A stretch of 64,000 bases of DNA, taken from assembly GCF_000499845.2 (NCBI RefSeq), contig NC_023755.2, positions 37,584,023 through 37,648,022 of the forward strand, written 5' to 3'. The position numbers and the translations under genes are program-made. This document shows positions 1 to 12,150 of the stretch, in pieces. Numbering within the stretch: position 1 is the stretch's first letter; every line of letters begins with the position of its first letter. The notes beneath the pieces are model-generated. The model was not told the origin of the DNA, searched no databases, and worked only from the letters and a program-made list of their open reading frames with translations. This DNA is from Phaseolus vulgaris (taxonomy: Eukaryota; Streptophyta; Magnoliopsida; Fabales; Fabaceae).

Positions 1-411
1 CACAGAGAAAGATCATTTGAGAAACAAAAATGTTTTTTTTACCACATTCTCTACTTATAACTCAATAAATATTAATATTTAAATTATTTATAAAAATTTA
101 TAATTTTTTAATTTTAAAAATTATTTTAATATTTTATATTTTACTTATATTTTTATTATAATTATTTTTCTATAAATTTTTTATTATAAATATTAATATT
201 TTGTGGTGGATTTCGAAATATCATAACTTCAGGTAGTGGGTTCACTATCAAAGTTTTCAATATAATTTACATTTAAGTGGACCCATGACTTGCTTGATAT
301 TAGACGCTAGAATTGAGTTAGGGAATTGTGTGGAGGAAAATAATTTGAGTTAATGAAAACTTGAGGCCTATTAGGTTTCGACAAGTATCTTTTTGTTTCT
401 GCTTAGAGTTG

Positions 412-420
412 TATATATAT
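412..420 (+). promoter_or_regulatory. TATA box of TPS gene 1
   Basis: A TATATATAT run lies about 72 bases before the ATG at 492. It sits at the same relative position as the TATA boxes of genes 2 and 3, within a proximal promoter conserved between the copies (followed in each by GGCACACA). Confidence 0.65.
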
Positions 421-491
421 TGGGAAGGCACACACTAGTGATCATCACATGTTGATACTACACATAGGGTAAGCTTTAGAGTGAATACACC

Positions 492-2883
492 ATGGCAAAT
501 AAAGTATCGGGTCTTTCCTATGGTTTGTCTACCACACAAACTCCTTCTAGATCCTCAAACCAACTCCTTTGTGATGCTAATAAACATTATACTCCATTTA
601 AAACTCCACCTAGTTTTCAACCGAGTCCTTTTACTCACGAATTTATTCAGTCATTGGGAAACAAGCTTGTGGTAATCTTTATTTTCCTTCAATTTCTTTG
701 GTGTAAAGATTAGTGTGTTGTTGGAATTATTGTTTTCATTATTTGTTTATTTTTTCATGCACGCTAAATGCAGATAGAAACACTGCAAGAAACAATAAGA
801 AAATTAGAGGAGAAAGTACGAGTTCTGATGAATGGAGCAAACATGGAACCACTAAACTTACTTGAATTGATTGATGATATTGAACGGTTGGGACTGTCCT
901 TCAAGTTTGAGGAGGATATAAACAAAGCTCTTCTCAAAATTGTTTCAATTGAAAACTTCGAAGACCAAACCGGAAAAAGTCTGCATGAAACCGCTCTTCT
1001 TTTTGGAATTCTCAGACGACATGGCTTTGATGTCTCCCAAGGTACAAATGATAAACTTCACCTTCCATTGTGTTCATATATTTCATCTGAAAAGTTAATT
1101 TTAGAAACAAAAAATAATTGGTTTCTAAATTAGTTTTTGTTAAATAATTTTTAAATTAGAATCTAATTAACTACCAATATTTTAACTACCAATTATTTAG
1201 ATTTTAAATTTGGTAGCAAAAATCTTGGTAGCAAAAATCTTGGTAGCTAATTTATACCAATTTAGAAATCATTTAACAATAATAAAAACTAATTTAGAAA
1301 CAAAAAAAAAATAGTTTCTAAAATGGTTTTTAATTTAATCACTATAACAACTAATTATTTTTTGTCTCTAAAATTAATTTCTATTTTATGATTTTATTGT
1401 AGTGCTTATTCCACAAAGCTTATTTTTGCTAACAATAATTACACTATCATATTGTTTTTTAATTGTTATAATCAAATACCAGGAAAAAAAATGTTAACAA
1501 AAGCTAGACAACAAACATATATCAAGTTGTTTTTTATATTTTTCATATTATAAATATTTTTGAATAAAAAAATATACTTTTACCTTGGTATTATGGCATA
1601 GTATGAAATATTTTTAATTATTTTGAGGTGCATGCAGATATTTTTATGAGTTTCAAAGATGAAGAAGGAAAATTCAAGGCTGAAATAAGCAATGATGTAG
1701 AAGGAATGTTAAGTTTATACGAAGCATCATACTTGAGCTTCGAAGGAGAAAGTGTTTGGGAGGCAAATGCATTTTCAAGAACACATCTGATGAATTTAAT
1801 GAAAGAAGGATTAATGGATGCGAAAATGGCAGAAAAAGTTAGTCATGTATTGGAGGGGCTTCCTTATCATCGAAGCTGTTTCAGACTAATGGCAAGAGAG
1901 TGTATTAACAAATATGATAAGATAGAACCGCATAATCTCTTATTGTTAGAACTTGCAAAGCTGAATTTCAACATACAACAGTCATCATATCAAAACGAAT
2001 TAAAAGAACTATCAAGGTATAAAGATAAATACACAAGAAAAAAAGAAAAACTATACACTTGTTAAAAGAAATTACGTATTTCTTTTGGTATTTTTAGAAT
2101 TTGTAGAGTTTCATCCTGCTAATTTTATAAGAAAACTTAATATATTAATTTTTTGTCTATATTATTGAAGCAAATTTTTATTTTGATTAAAAAGTAACGT
2201 CAAAACTCATAATAATTATTCAAATATAATTATTTTAATAATTGTTAAATATTAAATAGATATTACTTTGAAGAAAAAACTAAAATATTAGGAAGAATTC
2301 AGTTAAAATGACGTGAGATCTCAAAGTTTACTTTATTTTTTCTATGCAATTATTATATTTATGTTTTTTAATGTGTTGTTACTTAGGTGGTGGTGGGACA
2401 TTGGCCTCTCAACTAAACTAAAATTTGTTCGACACAGATTAGTAGAATCATTTATTTGGTCGCTCACAATTTTTCCTGAACCTCAATTTGCTATATGTCA
2501 CAAAGAACTCACTAAGGTGGGATATTTACTCACAATCCTCGATGATATATATGACATATATGGTACTTTAGATGAATTGGAGCTCTTCACAAATGCTATT
2601 GAAAGGTTTGTTCAACTAATCTGAGATGGAGTTCATTTTACTTTGTTCTTTGAAAAAAATTAAAATATGTCTTATTTTAGTATATAATATTTTATACATG
2701 TGCATGTACAAAAGATGGAACGTGAATTCCATAAACATTCTTCCAGACTATTTGGTATTGTGCTTCCTAGCTATCTATAACACTGTGAATGGGATAGCTT
2801 ATGAAATCTTTAAAGAACGAGGCATAAAATGTCTTCCTTACCTCACAAAATCTGTATGTAATACAACACAACTTGTTCTTTCT

Positions 2884-2928
<45 letters not shown>

Positions 2929-3606
2929 TACATATCACTAAAACTAAAATGTTTGTTTGATTACTCTATAGTGGTCTAATTTGTGCAAGGCATACCTCCA
3001 AGAAGCAAAATGGTTTCACAACAAAATTATTCCACCATTCAACAAGTTCCTACAAAATGCAAGGATCTCAATCTCGGGAGGGGTCATTCTTACTCATTCC
3101 TACTTTTTTGTCAGCAAAGACATCACAGAACAAGTACTTCATTCTTTAACTAATCACCATGATATGTTGAGCTCTTCATTCACCATTTTCAGACTTACAA
3201 ATGATTTAGCAACATCAACGGTAATCTTAACTTTGTTTGGTAACCTTATTAACTAACTCATATGGATCAAACTTCATGCCTAACATGTTGTTCTGGACAG
3301 GATGAGATAGAGAGGGGTGAAACCTCAAACTCGATTATAAGTTATATGCACGAAACTACTCTTCCAGAAGAAAATGTTCGCCGATACTTCAAAACTTTGA
3401 TTGACAAAGAATGGAAAATTTTGAACAAATATCTGGTTATGGATTCTATATTCCCTAAATCTTTTGTTCAAGTTGTCATTAACCTTGTTCGGAGTGCACA
3501 TTGCATATATCAATATGGAGATGGATATGGACGACAAAACAATATATCAAGGAGAAGAATGGAGTCATTGCTAGTATATCAGTTTCCAACAACTAATGTG
3601 TCATGA
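492..3606 (+). CDS. Terpene synthase 1 (TPS-b type, probable acyclic monoterpene/ocimene-like synthase), 7 exons, intact
   Basis: Class I plant terpene synthase; such enzymes ionise a prenyl diphosphate with Mg/Mn. Exons read from GT-AG junctions and paralogue comparison: 492-671, 774-1041, 1638-2016, 2387-2605, 2715-2853, 2972-3220, 3301-3606. They sum to 1740 nt, or 579 residues, with no stop or frameshift. The N-terminal alpha-barrel domain spans about residues 38-270, and the C-terminal catalytic domain starts near the WWWDIG stretch (277). DDIYD is at 328-332. The NSE/DTE motif is N472, T476, E480 and spans the exon 6/7 junction. The RxR motif upstream of DDxxD reads RHR (291-293), not the usual RDR. 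The RR(x)8W motif is degenerate (KT...F, about 37-47). The first ~36 residues are Ser/Thr-rich and could be a weak plastid transit peptide. Seven exons and overall resemblance to ocimene/isoprene synthases support TPS-b. The product is inferred, not shown. Confidence 0.9.
1095..1404. mobile_element. CACTA-related MITE in intron 2 of TPS gene 1
   Basis: About 310 bases present in intron 2 of gene 1 but absent from intron 2 of gene 2, where the flanking sequence (TCTGAAAA, then CTTATTCC) is continuous. The right end is TTGTAGTG, the inverted form of the CACTACAA terminus seen elsewhere in the window. Its body matches sequence at 13097-13318, 25869-26093 and 63193-63305 (the ATTTTAGAGA-type core). 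The left terminus appears truncated. Confidence 0.6.
2886..2924. repeat. (AT)n microsatellite in intron 5 of TPS gene 1
   Basis: An uninterrupted alternating AT run of about 39 bases between exon 5 (ends 2853) and exon 6 (starts 2972). The same site carries an AT run in gene 3 (42376-42419), there preceded by a CT run. Confidence 0.9.
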
Positions 3607-3618
3607 TGATATTGAGAA

Positions 3619-3624
3619 AATAAA
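3619..3624 (+). terminator. Polyadenylation signal of TPS gene 1
   Basis: AATAAA lies 13 bases after the stop codon of gene 1. At the matching place, gene 3 has AATGAA instead. Confidence 0.45.
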
Positions 3625-5493
3625 GCTTTAAGTTTGAGTTTATTTGTTAAAATTTATGTAATATATTTGTTTGGGATTTATTTGAATTTCTTAGGTTGTG
3701 TAGCATGTTATAAAGTTTAGTAAAATGTGGGTTGCATTTTAATTTGACTCCGACTATCAATTCAAGTTTTTTTTGTCTAATTTAAAATGAATAATTCTAA
3801 AATTAAATTAAATATTCTCTTTTAGAAATATAGATTTTTCTTTTTGTGGACTCTAATTAATTTATATGTTGTATAATATAAATAAGTATGAATGTAAATG
3901 TTTATTATGATAAGTTCATTATTTCTATAACTAATAAAAAAATTTGTACAAGTACAAATTAATAATTTAGGATCATAAAAAAATTTGATAATTTTAAGGA
4001 TTTAATTGATAACTTGTTTAGTTGTATAGTTAATAATGTTTTAAAAAATTATCAAGTGCAGAAAAATAATAACTCATGTTCTATAATAATTAAATTAATT
4101 TTTGTATGATATAGATTTAATTATGTAATTTAGTAAAAATTTGAACTAGTTTTACTTTGTAAAGTCAAAAGATATCTAAATGAATCATTATTCTCGATAA
4201 TTCTTTATCTAATTTCCATTAATAATTGGTTAGATTTTTTAAACTTTTGATTAGATACATTCTTGTCATATTTCTATACTATATACAATACTATACAATC
4301 TTTATTTTAGAGGAGTTTACTACAATCTCCTATAATATTACATACCCAAAAATTTAATTTATCTCATCCAAAATTATTATTTAAATAATTTGGTTTAAAA
4401 TTGTTTTTTTTTATCTTGGAACATCTAAATATGTCTTCAAGATACCTCTCACAGTTTCTTTGATTATCAGAATATAGTTTGAAAATAATAACAACTTAAT
4501 AAAAATTGACAAAATATTCAATCAATTCTTAAAAAAATTATAATAAAATAACCTTACCACATATTAAAAGTAGTCAAATTTGACTTCTAAGTCGTTTTTG
4601 TGTATCTTTAACCTTTACCAAATTTTAATGATATTTCTTTATCAAATAAAAATGTCAACGTGTTGTGTAAATCATCTATCAAATTTTTTATTAGAATAAA
4701 AAATATACTTATTCTTATTCTTAGTGATTAATTTATTAATGTTCCTATAATCTGAATAGAAACATAATCTTCTATTTTTCCTTTTATCAATAACATCGGT
4801 GCACCCTACTCAATTAGATAAATTTTTTCTTAAGTAATTTATACACTTGCTTCTTCAGCTTAACCATCTTGCACAAACTTACACTACAAAAACATTATTT
4901 AATAATGTAACGGTGATCGTCATAAAAAAATAAGAAATGAATGGGGATATTTTTGTAATTGATGTTAAACATATAAAAATAATTACTTTTTAATCATTGT
5001 CATATGAATGCATGTTTTTTGAATTATTGTGGTATGTACTTTATAACAATGATTATTAGATGAATCATCCTCATAGGTACATACGATAACAATTCAAGAA
5101 ATAATAACTATCATTGTATGTCTTTATATTGCTTATATTGTAACTGCAATGAACATTTTATCTTTGCATTTTCTTTTATTTTCCTCTTTTCTCTCTTCCC
5201 TCCCCCTCTTTGGTTGATCTCATCTCCATATCCATCATCATAATCCATGACAATGTTATCATGAGTGTTGATTGTAGTTCGTCATTACTCATTATCTCAC
5301 CATTGGTTGCATCGTCCTTCAAAAACTCTATTAATTACAACTTTGCCAATGTTTTCCAATTTGATTTGTGTTGCCACCATCAATGATCATAATGGATTAA
5401 ATTAATCTTCATAGGTTATTTTGTGCTCTCAGTCTTTTTTGCTTTGATAATTTTTTAAATTTTGTTTTCTTTGAACAAAATACCTAGATATGA
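3625..5493. other. TPS 3' flank, unit 1, conserved between array units
   Basis: No gene seen. The AT-rich sequence matches 43098-43549 plus 47565-49040 downstream of gene 3. Its distal part (from about 4560) matches 20930-21885 after pseudogene 2. Bases 3725-4395 also match 29703-30365. At 4882 a CACTACAAAAA stretch begins a small MITE-like segment with an inverted repeat (arms 5019-5038 and 5078-5097), shared at 21262 and 48433. A short reading frame near 5225-5385 (IMSVDCSSSLLIISPLV...) is kept in all three units, but I do not recognise it. Confidence 0.7.
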
Positions 5494-5645
5494 GTTCTAT
5501 ATTTCCTAAATCTTTTGTTCAAGTTGTGCGTCATTAGATATATCAATATGGAAATGGATTTGGAATATAAAATAATATATTAAAGAGTTGAATTGAATCA
5601 TTGCTAATGTACCCGTTCCAATTAACGTGTCATGATGATGTTGAG
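5494..5645 (+). pseudogene. Relic of TPS exon 7, unit 1
   Basis: The sequence translates in pieces to the last TPS exon: SIFPKSFVQVV, then IYQYG.G.G, ending at a TGTCATGATGATGTTGAG stretch that matches the stop and early 3' UTR of gene 1. Codons for about nine residues between the two pieces (INLVRSAHC in gene 1) are missing, and stops interrupt the frame. No other exon precedes it, so it is the tail of a lost TPS copy or a partial duplication. Confidence 0.75.
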
Positions 5646-5648
5646 GAA

Positions 5649-6690
5649 ATAAAGTTTCACTAGTACAAAATATAAAAAACAACAATAATTTATTTAATGT
5701 GTTTTTATGGTCAGACATTGTCATTCAAAATGCGGTAGCATTTTTGAAATTAACTTCATTTAAAAATGCAGCTATTTGTAATAGCCGCATTTTTAAATAA
5801 AACATTTTGATGTAAGAATGCGGCTATTACAAATAACTACATTCTTAAATAACTAAATATTTGTTGGGCAACTAAAAAGTCGCAAGGCAAGTAAACCTTT
5901 GGACGAGTGAGTTGAATGGTAGTTGAACGAATTTAGACATGTGTTTTCATTTTCAATTATATATAAACTTTTGAACATTATTATGTGTGCTTTAATTTTC
6001 AATGAAATGAATGAGTGATTATAACTTTATACATTATTTTATTTTATTATGAAAAAGTGGTGGTTAAATTTTATAATTGTATAAAACAGATTATAAAAAA
6101 TATTATAAAATAGTGGTGGTTAAATTTGGGTTTATGTGTTTTAATTTTCAATTCCATACAAATTTTGAACATTATTATGCGTGCTTTAATTTTCAATGAA
6201 ATGAATGGATGATTATAACTTTATACATTATTTTATTATATTATGAAAAAGTGGTGGTTAAATTTTATAATTCTATAAAACAGATTATAAAAAAGTGGTG
6301 CTTAAATTTAATAATTGTATAAAATAGATTATAAAAGAAATTACAAAAAAGTGGTGGTTAAATTTTATTTATTCAGAATTAGAATTACGTCAGTTAAAAC
6401 CGCCACTACTTATGTATATTATGGTGTCAGAGTCTTCTTCAATGAATGTAAATTACGATGGTTATAACTGACAGTACTTACATATAAAAACCGCCACTAC
6501 TTACACTATTTTTAAAGTGGCAGGTGTTGCGGCGGGTAGCATAAAACCGCCACATAAAACTTTGTGGCGGCCAGTTCTATGGCGGTTTGGGAAACCGCCA
6601 CAAGCGTATATTACGACGGTTATAAACGCCAGTTTATACGAAAATAACCGCCACAATATACACTTTTTTTTGTACTGCTAGTGTCTAAAA
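5649..6690. mobile_element. CACTA-like non-autonomous element(s) with CCGCCAC subterminal repeats
   Basis: The left end CACTAGTACAAAAT (5654) and the right end TTTTGTACTGCTAGTG (about 6668-6683) look like CACTA termini. Units 2-3 lack the stretch from about 5945 to 6680. It contains two tandem copies of a ~190-bp unit (about 5941-6130 and 6137-6300). It also has a GC-rich patch (6395-6655) with many AACCGCCAC / GTGGCGGTT motifs in both orientations, typical of CACTA subterminal arrays. No coding capacity seen. Whether this is one element or two nested ones is unclear. Confidence 0.5.
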
Positions 6691-7499
6691 AAATTAAATA
6701 ACATGTTTTAAAATGTCTTTAATTCTTAAAATTGTTTATATTTCACTAAGATGTTATATTTATTAAGTTATTATACTTTAATATTGTTTAGCGTGGTGAT
6801 TGGTAAATTGAAATTTATTAGTATCTTCTTTTTTTTGTTGAAATATATGATTTTGAATGATAAATTTGATATGTAAGTGTATGCATTATTAAGTGATTGA
6901 CGATGTACATGATGTGTAGAGTTTAAAATGTATGATGTGGAAGGAAATATGATTTGAGTTGAAATGTATATGACATGCTGGTATATGATGATTTTGCATG
7001 TGTTGTACTGTAAACATAGTTATTTCCAGAGAGAGAATACGATGTTGGAATGGAATGTTTAGGTTGTGCATTGAACTTGAGATTTTGTATGAGATATTCT
7101 GACTCTATTGGTATTCGAATCACACAAAGAAAAATATCTAAATGGTAAGAGTCGAAAGAGGTTCCAATTACATAGTTTGTAGTGTGAAAAAGAACTATAT
7201 ATATCTAGTATGTAATAGGAATTCACCCTGCCACATGAGTGAATGTGTCCCAATTATGTAATTTGTCGTGGTAGAATCAAAGTTGGATAAATATGTTGCA
7301 CATTGCATTCATTACAATAACGAATGACAATGGCACATCTGGACCTCTTTTAGCAAAATCTAGTATCAATGGAAAATAAAAAAAATATTGAAGCTCCTCA
7401 CACTTGTTTGAGCACTTCTCTTTCAGTTGATCACAAAATTTTTTACTCAATCCAAATAACTTTATTTGTGGTGAATTCAGTTAAGGAAAATCCATCAAT
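6691..7499. other. Array backbone block between TPS units, no gene seen
   Basis: This intergenic block recurs at about 14550-15235, 38790-39320, 49510-50090 and 51042-51622. Short minus-strand ORFs here recur only because the block is duplicated, and they show no domain. From about 7260 to 7499 it matches 24535-24760 instead. Confidence 0.65.
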
Positions 7500-10400
7500 C
7501 ACTACAAGAAAATAACAATTTAGTCACCAAATTTAGTGACCGAAATACAATCGTCGCAAATTGCGACTGAAATAACCACCAACTATTCTCAATATCGAAT
7601 CTGCAAGGCAAATAGTGACTGAATAAAGTGTTCATGATTTTAGTTAGTTTTGCGACTGAAAATGAAAGTAACAAGAGATATGGTTGCTAAATCGGTGATT
7701 TATTGAATAAGTTAAAAATAGTTAAAACCATGACCAAATTAGCGATAAGTCTGTGTATTTTTCAGTGACCGAAATAAATTCGGTGGCAAAATGGAAGTGT
7801 TAATTTCTGTCACTAAATTAGCGACCAAAATATGTTTATTTTTTAACAATCGAATGCATTTCGGTGACTAAATGGAAATGCTAATTTCTATCACCGAGAA
7901 TTAGTGACTAAATTTGTGTACTTTTCAGTAACTGAATTTATTTCGGTGACTAAATAAAAGTGTTAATTTCTGAATTATATATATGAATTTTATAAATGTT
8001 TAAGGATACAAATGGATTGAGACACTTTAAATATCTCTTTTAATGTTTTTTTTAAAAAAAAATGTATAATTTTAAATGTTAACATTGAGAAACTATATCT
8101 ATTAAACACAACAACAAGTTTATATATAAAATAAAAAAATATAATTATTTGAAATGTTTTTCTTAAGAAAAACTCAATGATATTATATTAAACATTTTTA
8201 ACTCGTAATATTGACGTTTTTGATTTTTTTTTTCTTAAAGACTGTATTATATTTGAGTTTAAAACTTGAATTTCCTCCATTGATAAAACACATAATAATA
8301 TAAAACTATGTAAAATAAAAAATAAAAAAAAAATAAAAAAACTAACAGTGTAACACTGTGGTGTAAAGCACTATCTTCATGCGTACAGTCACATAACACA
8401 TTAAAATTAAAATATATATATATATATATAATTAATCAAATATTTTATTTTAAAATAAAAAAAGTTAGATTAGTCAATATGATTATTATTTTATATAATT
8501 ATAATTAGGTAAACATTTTATTCTTAAGTGTAAAAAATTATACTAATTTTTAAAATTAATTAAATAAAAAAATCTTATTATATAAAATAAATATCTAAAC
8601 TAATTACCTATTGATTTTTCACAGCAAGGAAGAATGAGAAATCTGATGTGGTTTTTTCATTCAGAGGTAAATGGTAAAAGTGAAACCGAAACAAAAAAAA
8701 ATGCATGTGTGCCCAAAGCAATAGTACCTGTGAGGTAATAAGCAATAATTTAATTCTTTAATTACTTGCATTAATTTGTATTGTTAACCCTTCCTATTGC
8801 TCTCTATTGTTGAATAATACCATAATCAGTACCGTTTATGTTTTTTTTTTCGAATTTGTTAAAAGTTTGGTAAAGATTCAATCAACATATAAAAAATTCT
8901 ACTGGGTGGCTCATGAATAATGATATGCACGCTTAACATATTTGATTTAGGTTTTCAAATTTTCCTGAAATTTTTTCTTTGTATTTTGTATTGTTGTTCT
9001 TCATGCCTTGGAGCTTCGTCACAAGTTGATTGGAGAACGGTAGTACTCGAAGCAGTGAAGAATCGCAAACGAAAGTGGCGTTTTCCACGAAATCGGTGTG
9101 CGAGTTTGAGGAAGAATGGTGACGGTGCGAAACGAAGAAGTTCGGTGTGTTTGTTGAAGCATATCCGCACGGTTGATTGGAACAATTGTAATTCAAAAGT
9201 GCTTAACGGTGCTTCATCTTCAAACGGTGCAAACAGTGGTGGCGAAAATATTTAGATTGACTGAAGTTCAAGCGAGGACGACCAATTCTTGTGACGAGTG
9301 AAATCAGATATCATGAACCAAAAAGGAATTGTAGTGTTCGTATGAATTGATTCATGTAAGTTCCTTCTTCATTTTCGTTTTTGATTCTGATTTTTTTTTG
9401 GTTAAGCGTTTTAGTTCATTGTTCTTCGTTTTGGAGAAGTTTAAATGGAGAAACGACGAGGTGTTGAAGAAAATTAAAACTGGAAAATTGAATTCGGTGA
9501 ATCGTTTGGTGAATTCGGTGAATCAATCTCCTCACAACCTGTGCCTTCTTTTAGAGGGTGAATCGCTTGGATAAATTTTGTTTAGTTGTGCCTTAGTGCA
9601 GCTAAGGTGTTTGAATCATTGTTATTTTGTTGATAATTTGTTGAAGTAGTTTAAAAAAATTGGTGATACAAATTATTCTTGAATTACTTGGCATTTGTTC
9701 GTATAATGTTGGAGTTGGTACAGATTCTGTACAAAATTTAATTGATAGAGTGAAACTTGGTGCATACTTTTGAATTTTAATTTGTGCATCTAAACTTGAG
9801 TGTTGATTCTTTGCATCTTTAATTCAATCTTTTCACGTCATTTTTCTTTGGTGTTTCTGTTTGATTCAAATTACTGCTAGGTGCATTTTTCTGACTAGTG
9901 TAACGTGAATTTTGAGTAGTGGCAATTGGAGTTGTTTTTGAAAGTTCTGGTGTAATTTATTTGAGCAAAATTTGGCACTGTTTTGATGTTCTGGTGCAAG
10001 AATTTAAGTGGTAGCAGATTTTTTAATAAAAAAAAAACTGAATTACAATATTGTTGAAATTGGTGCCTATTCTGATTTGCAATTTGTGTAGTTGAAATTG
10101 AGTTGTGAAAATTGGTTAATTGAGGTGAATTGTGGCTGCCAATGGTGTGGAAATTGGAAGAGACCTTGAACACAAGAAAAAACGTCAGTCTTGAGAATTA
10201 ATGTGCAACAACAAATATTGTTTTTTGGGCCAAAACCGTGTTGCACTATTACTTGAGCTGCACATTTCTAGTTAACGAATTTTGGTGCAGTAATTTTGGA
10301 GGTGCGAAAAGAAAAATATAAGGTTTTAATTTGGGCCAAACAGATTGGCCCAGAAAAAAACTGGTTCTCATGCACCATTGAAAATATTGATATTCTTTAA

Positions 10401-11454
10401 AAAAAATTTAATCCAATTCTAGTGCCAATCTGTAGGTGTTTCCTTTGAGTGCCAAATTTCTTGATAGCCTTTAATTTCTTGTTTGTTATAATTTTTTCGA
10501 TAATGTTTGTGTCTTGTCTCATGTCTAATTTCTTGAGTTTAATTTTCTTAATTTTGAGTTTTTCTTGATTTTGAGTATTATTGACCTCTTGAGATGAAAA
10601 TTATTTCTTAGAATGATCTTTGCAAAAGGTTGAATAACATTGCTAGGTAGCATATTGGGGAAGAAAAAGTCAAGCTAAGGATGAACACTCTTGAGAGAAT
10701 CAACAAGTAGAAGTTCAAAAGCAAGAGTCAAACACTAGAGTAAGAGAAGAGTGCAAACACCGGGAGAATTTTCTTTTTTTATACTAATTCTCTTGTAATT
10801 CTTTGATACTAACAGGGAAATTAATAGTGCATCTACAAACGAAGATGCAAGCTTGGATTGCATCAACAAATATGGAATCGAAAAGAGCTAGAGTTGAAAG
10901 GTAATATTGTATACAAATCTTCCTTAAATTATGTATTGGAGTTCATTTCTATTTAGCTTAATTGAATTTTGAGTATTTATAAGCATGTTTGATTTTTTTT
11001 ATAAACAAGTCAAAATACAATTTTAAATAAGTATTAATAATACATATAAAAATAGTCACCAAAATTGATTTAGCGACCGAAATATGATCGGTTGCTGAAA
11101 TTAAAAAATAATTATTTAGCTACCGAAATCAATTTTGTTGCTATAGGTCTCAAACTTAGTCACTGAATTAGTCACCACAAGATTTTTTTTAATTAATTAT
11201 TTCAACCCATTAACGACCAAAAATTGGAGTTGCTAATACCTTTTACGTTAGCCACCAATTTAGTCACCGATAAATTAGTGGCTAATTTTGTCCCAGGAAT
11301 TTTGGTAGCCAACTTTCTGCGACTGAAATTTTGGTTGCAAAATTGTGACCAATTTACATTTCGGTCACTAAATGCTTTGCGACTAAAATTTTTACTTCCA
11401 TGTTTATTTGGTGACTATTTCGGTCGCAAATATGCTTAGCTACCAATTGTAGTG
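7500..11454. mobile_element. CACTA (En/Spm-type) element, ~3.95 kb, with subterminal repeats
   Basis: The element begins CACTACAAGAAAA and ends CCAATTGTAGTG, i.e. CACTACAA inverted termini. Both subterminal zones (about 7520-7960 and 11050-11440) carry many short motifs in both orientations of the type TTAGTGACCGAAAT / TCGGTCGCTA. The paralogous sequence at 24730-24790 is uninterrupted at this point (TCCATCAAT followed by TTTGACC) and serves as an empty site. No recognisable transposase is seen, so it is probably non-autonomous. Part of its right half (10236-11165) is repeated at 30366-31487. A 3-bp target duplication is not clear (AAT left, TTT right). Confidence 0.75.
8990..9260 (+). other. 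GC-richer, possibly exonic segment inside the CACTA element
   Basis: This stretch is clearly richer in GC than the surrounding element and holds an open frame from 8920 to 9255 (111 codons, Arg/Lys/Ser/Asn-rich). A donor-like site (CATG|GTAAG-type: ATGTAAGTTCC) follows near 9355. I do not recognise the protein. It may be the first exon of a transposon gene or captured host DNA. Confidence 0.3.
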
Positions 11455-12150
11455 TTTTTAACGACCAATTTAGTGATAGCTAAAAGTATTTGTTTTAATG
11501 AATTCTGATAAAATATTTAATTGCACAAATAAGAATTGTCTTAGTTATTCTTATTCGGTGATCTATAAAAAAGTCTAGATAGTTAAACAAAAAACTCTAA
11601 CATTAAAATTTGGTGGTAATTATATAATATTTTTCAAGATGGTTGCAAGCTATACAAAACAATGTCCTAGAAATTATTGTTTAATATATTACCCGTCAAT
11701 ATGTCATTGATGGTATTGAAGATAGCTACGATGACATGACTGATGGAATAAAGTTTCGAATTTATCTAGTAAACATTGCTATATGGATTACCTTTTAATA
11801 GTTAAAAATGACAAGTTTCCTTTATTGTCTACCTATATATGTCAATTTATCTACAATTCATCATGATTTGCAAAGACAAAGTTTTGGTAAGTGTACTTTT
11901 TTGAAGGCTAAAAAGGAAAGTTACAAATTGCATATCCCTTCATCCGAACCTAAAGAAGAGGAAAACACACTACTCCCATTCTATTACTAGAGTAGCTTGG
12001 ATTTTTAGTATATGATGCTGACATTTATTGCTTCTTGAAAGCTGAAATGATCCCATATTCTTATCCTAATCCACACATATATTCAAAATTATGTGAAACA
12101 AAGTTTCTCAATTAAATATAAATTGTTTTTAGGGTCTAAATGTAATAGTT
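11455..12150. other. Array backbone right of the CACTA element, no gene seen
   Basis: From about 11520 the sequence resumes its match to 24770-25370. Short frames in 11700-12000 also occur in the paralogous block and have no recognisable domain. The first ~65 bases after the CACTA end are not in the paralogue. Confidence 0.6.

Noticed and set aside
481..675. Open frame overlapping exon 1 of TPS gene 1 in another phase (and the equivalents at 15691 and 40045)
   Set aside because: It begins at a non-ATG codon, overlaps the true exon in another frame and exists only because exon 1 is conserved.
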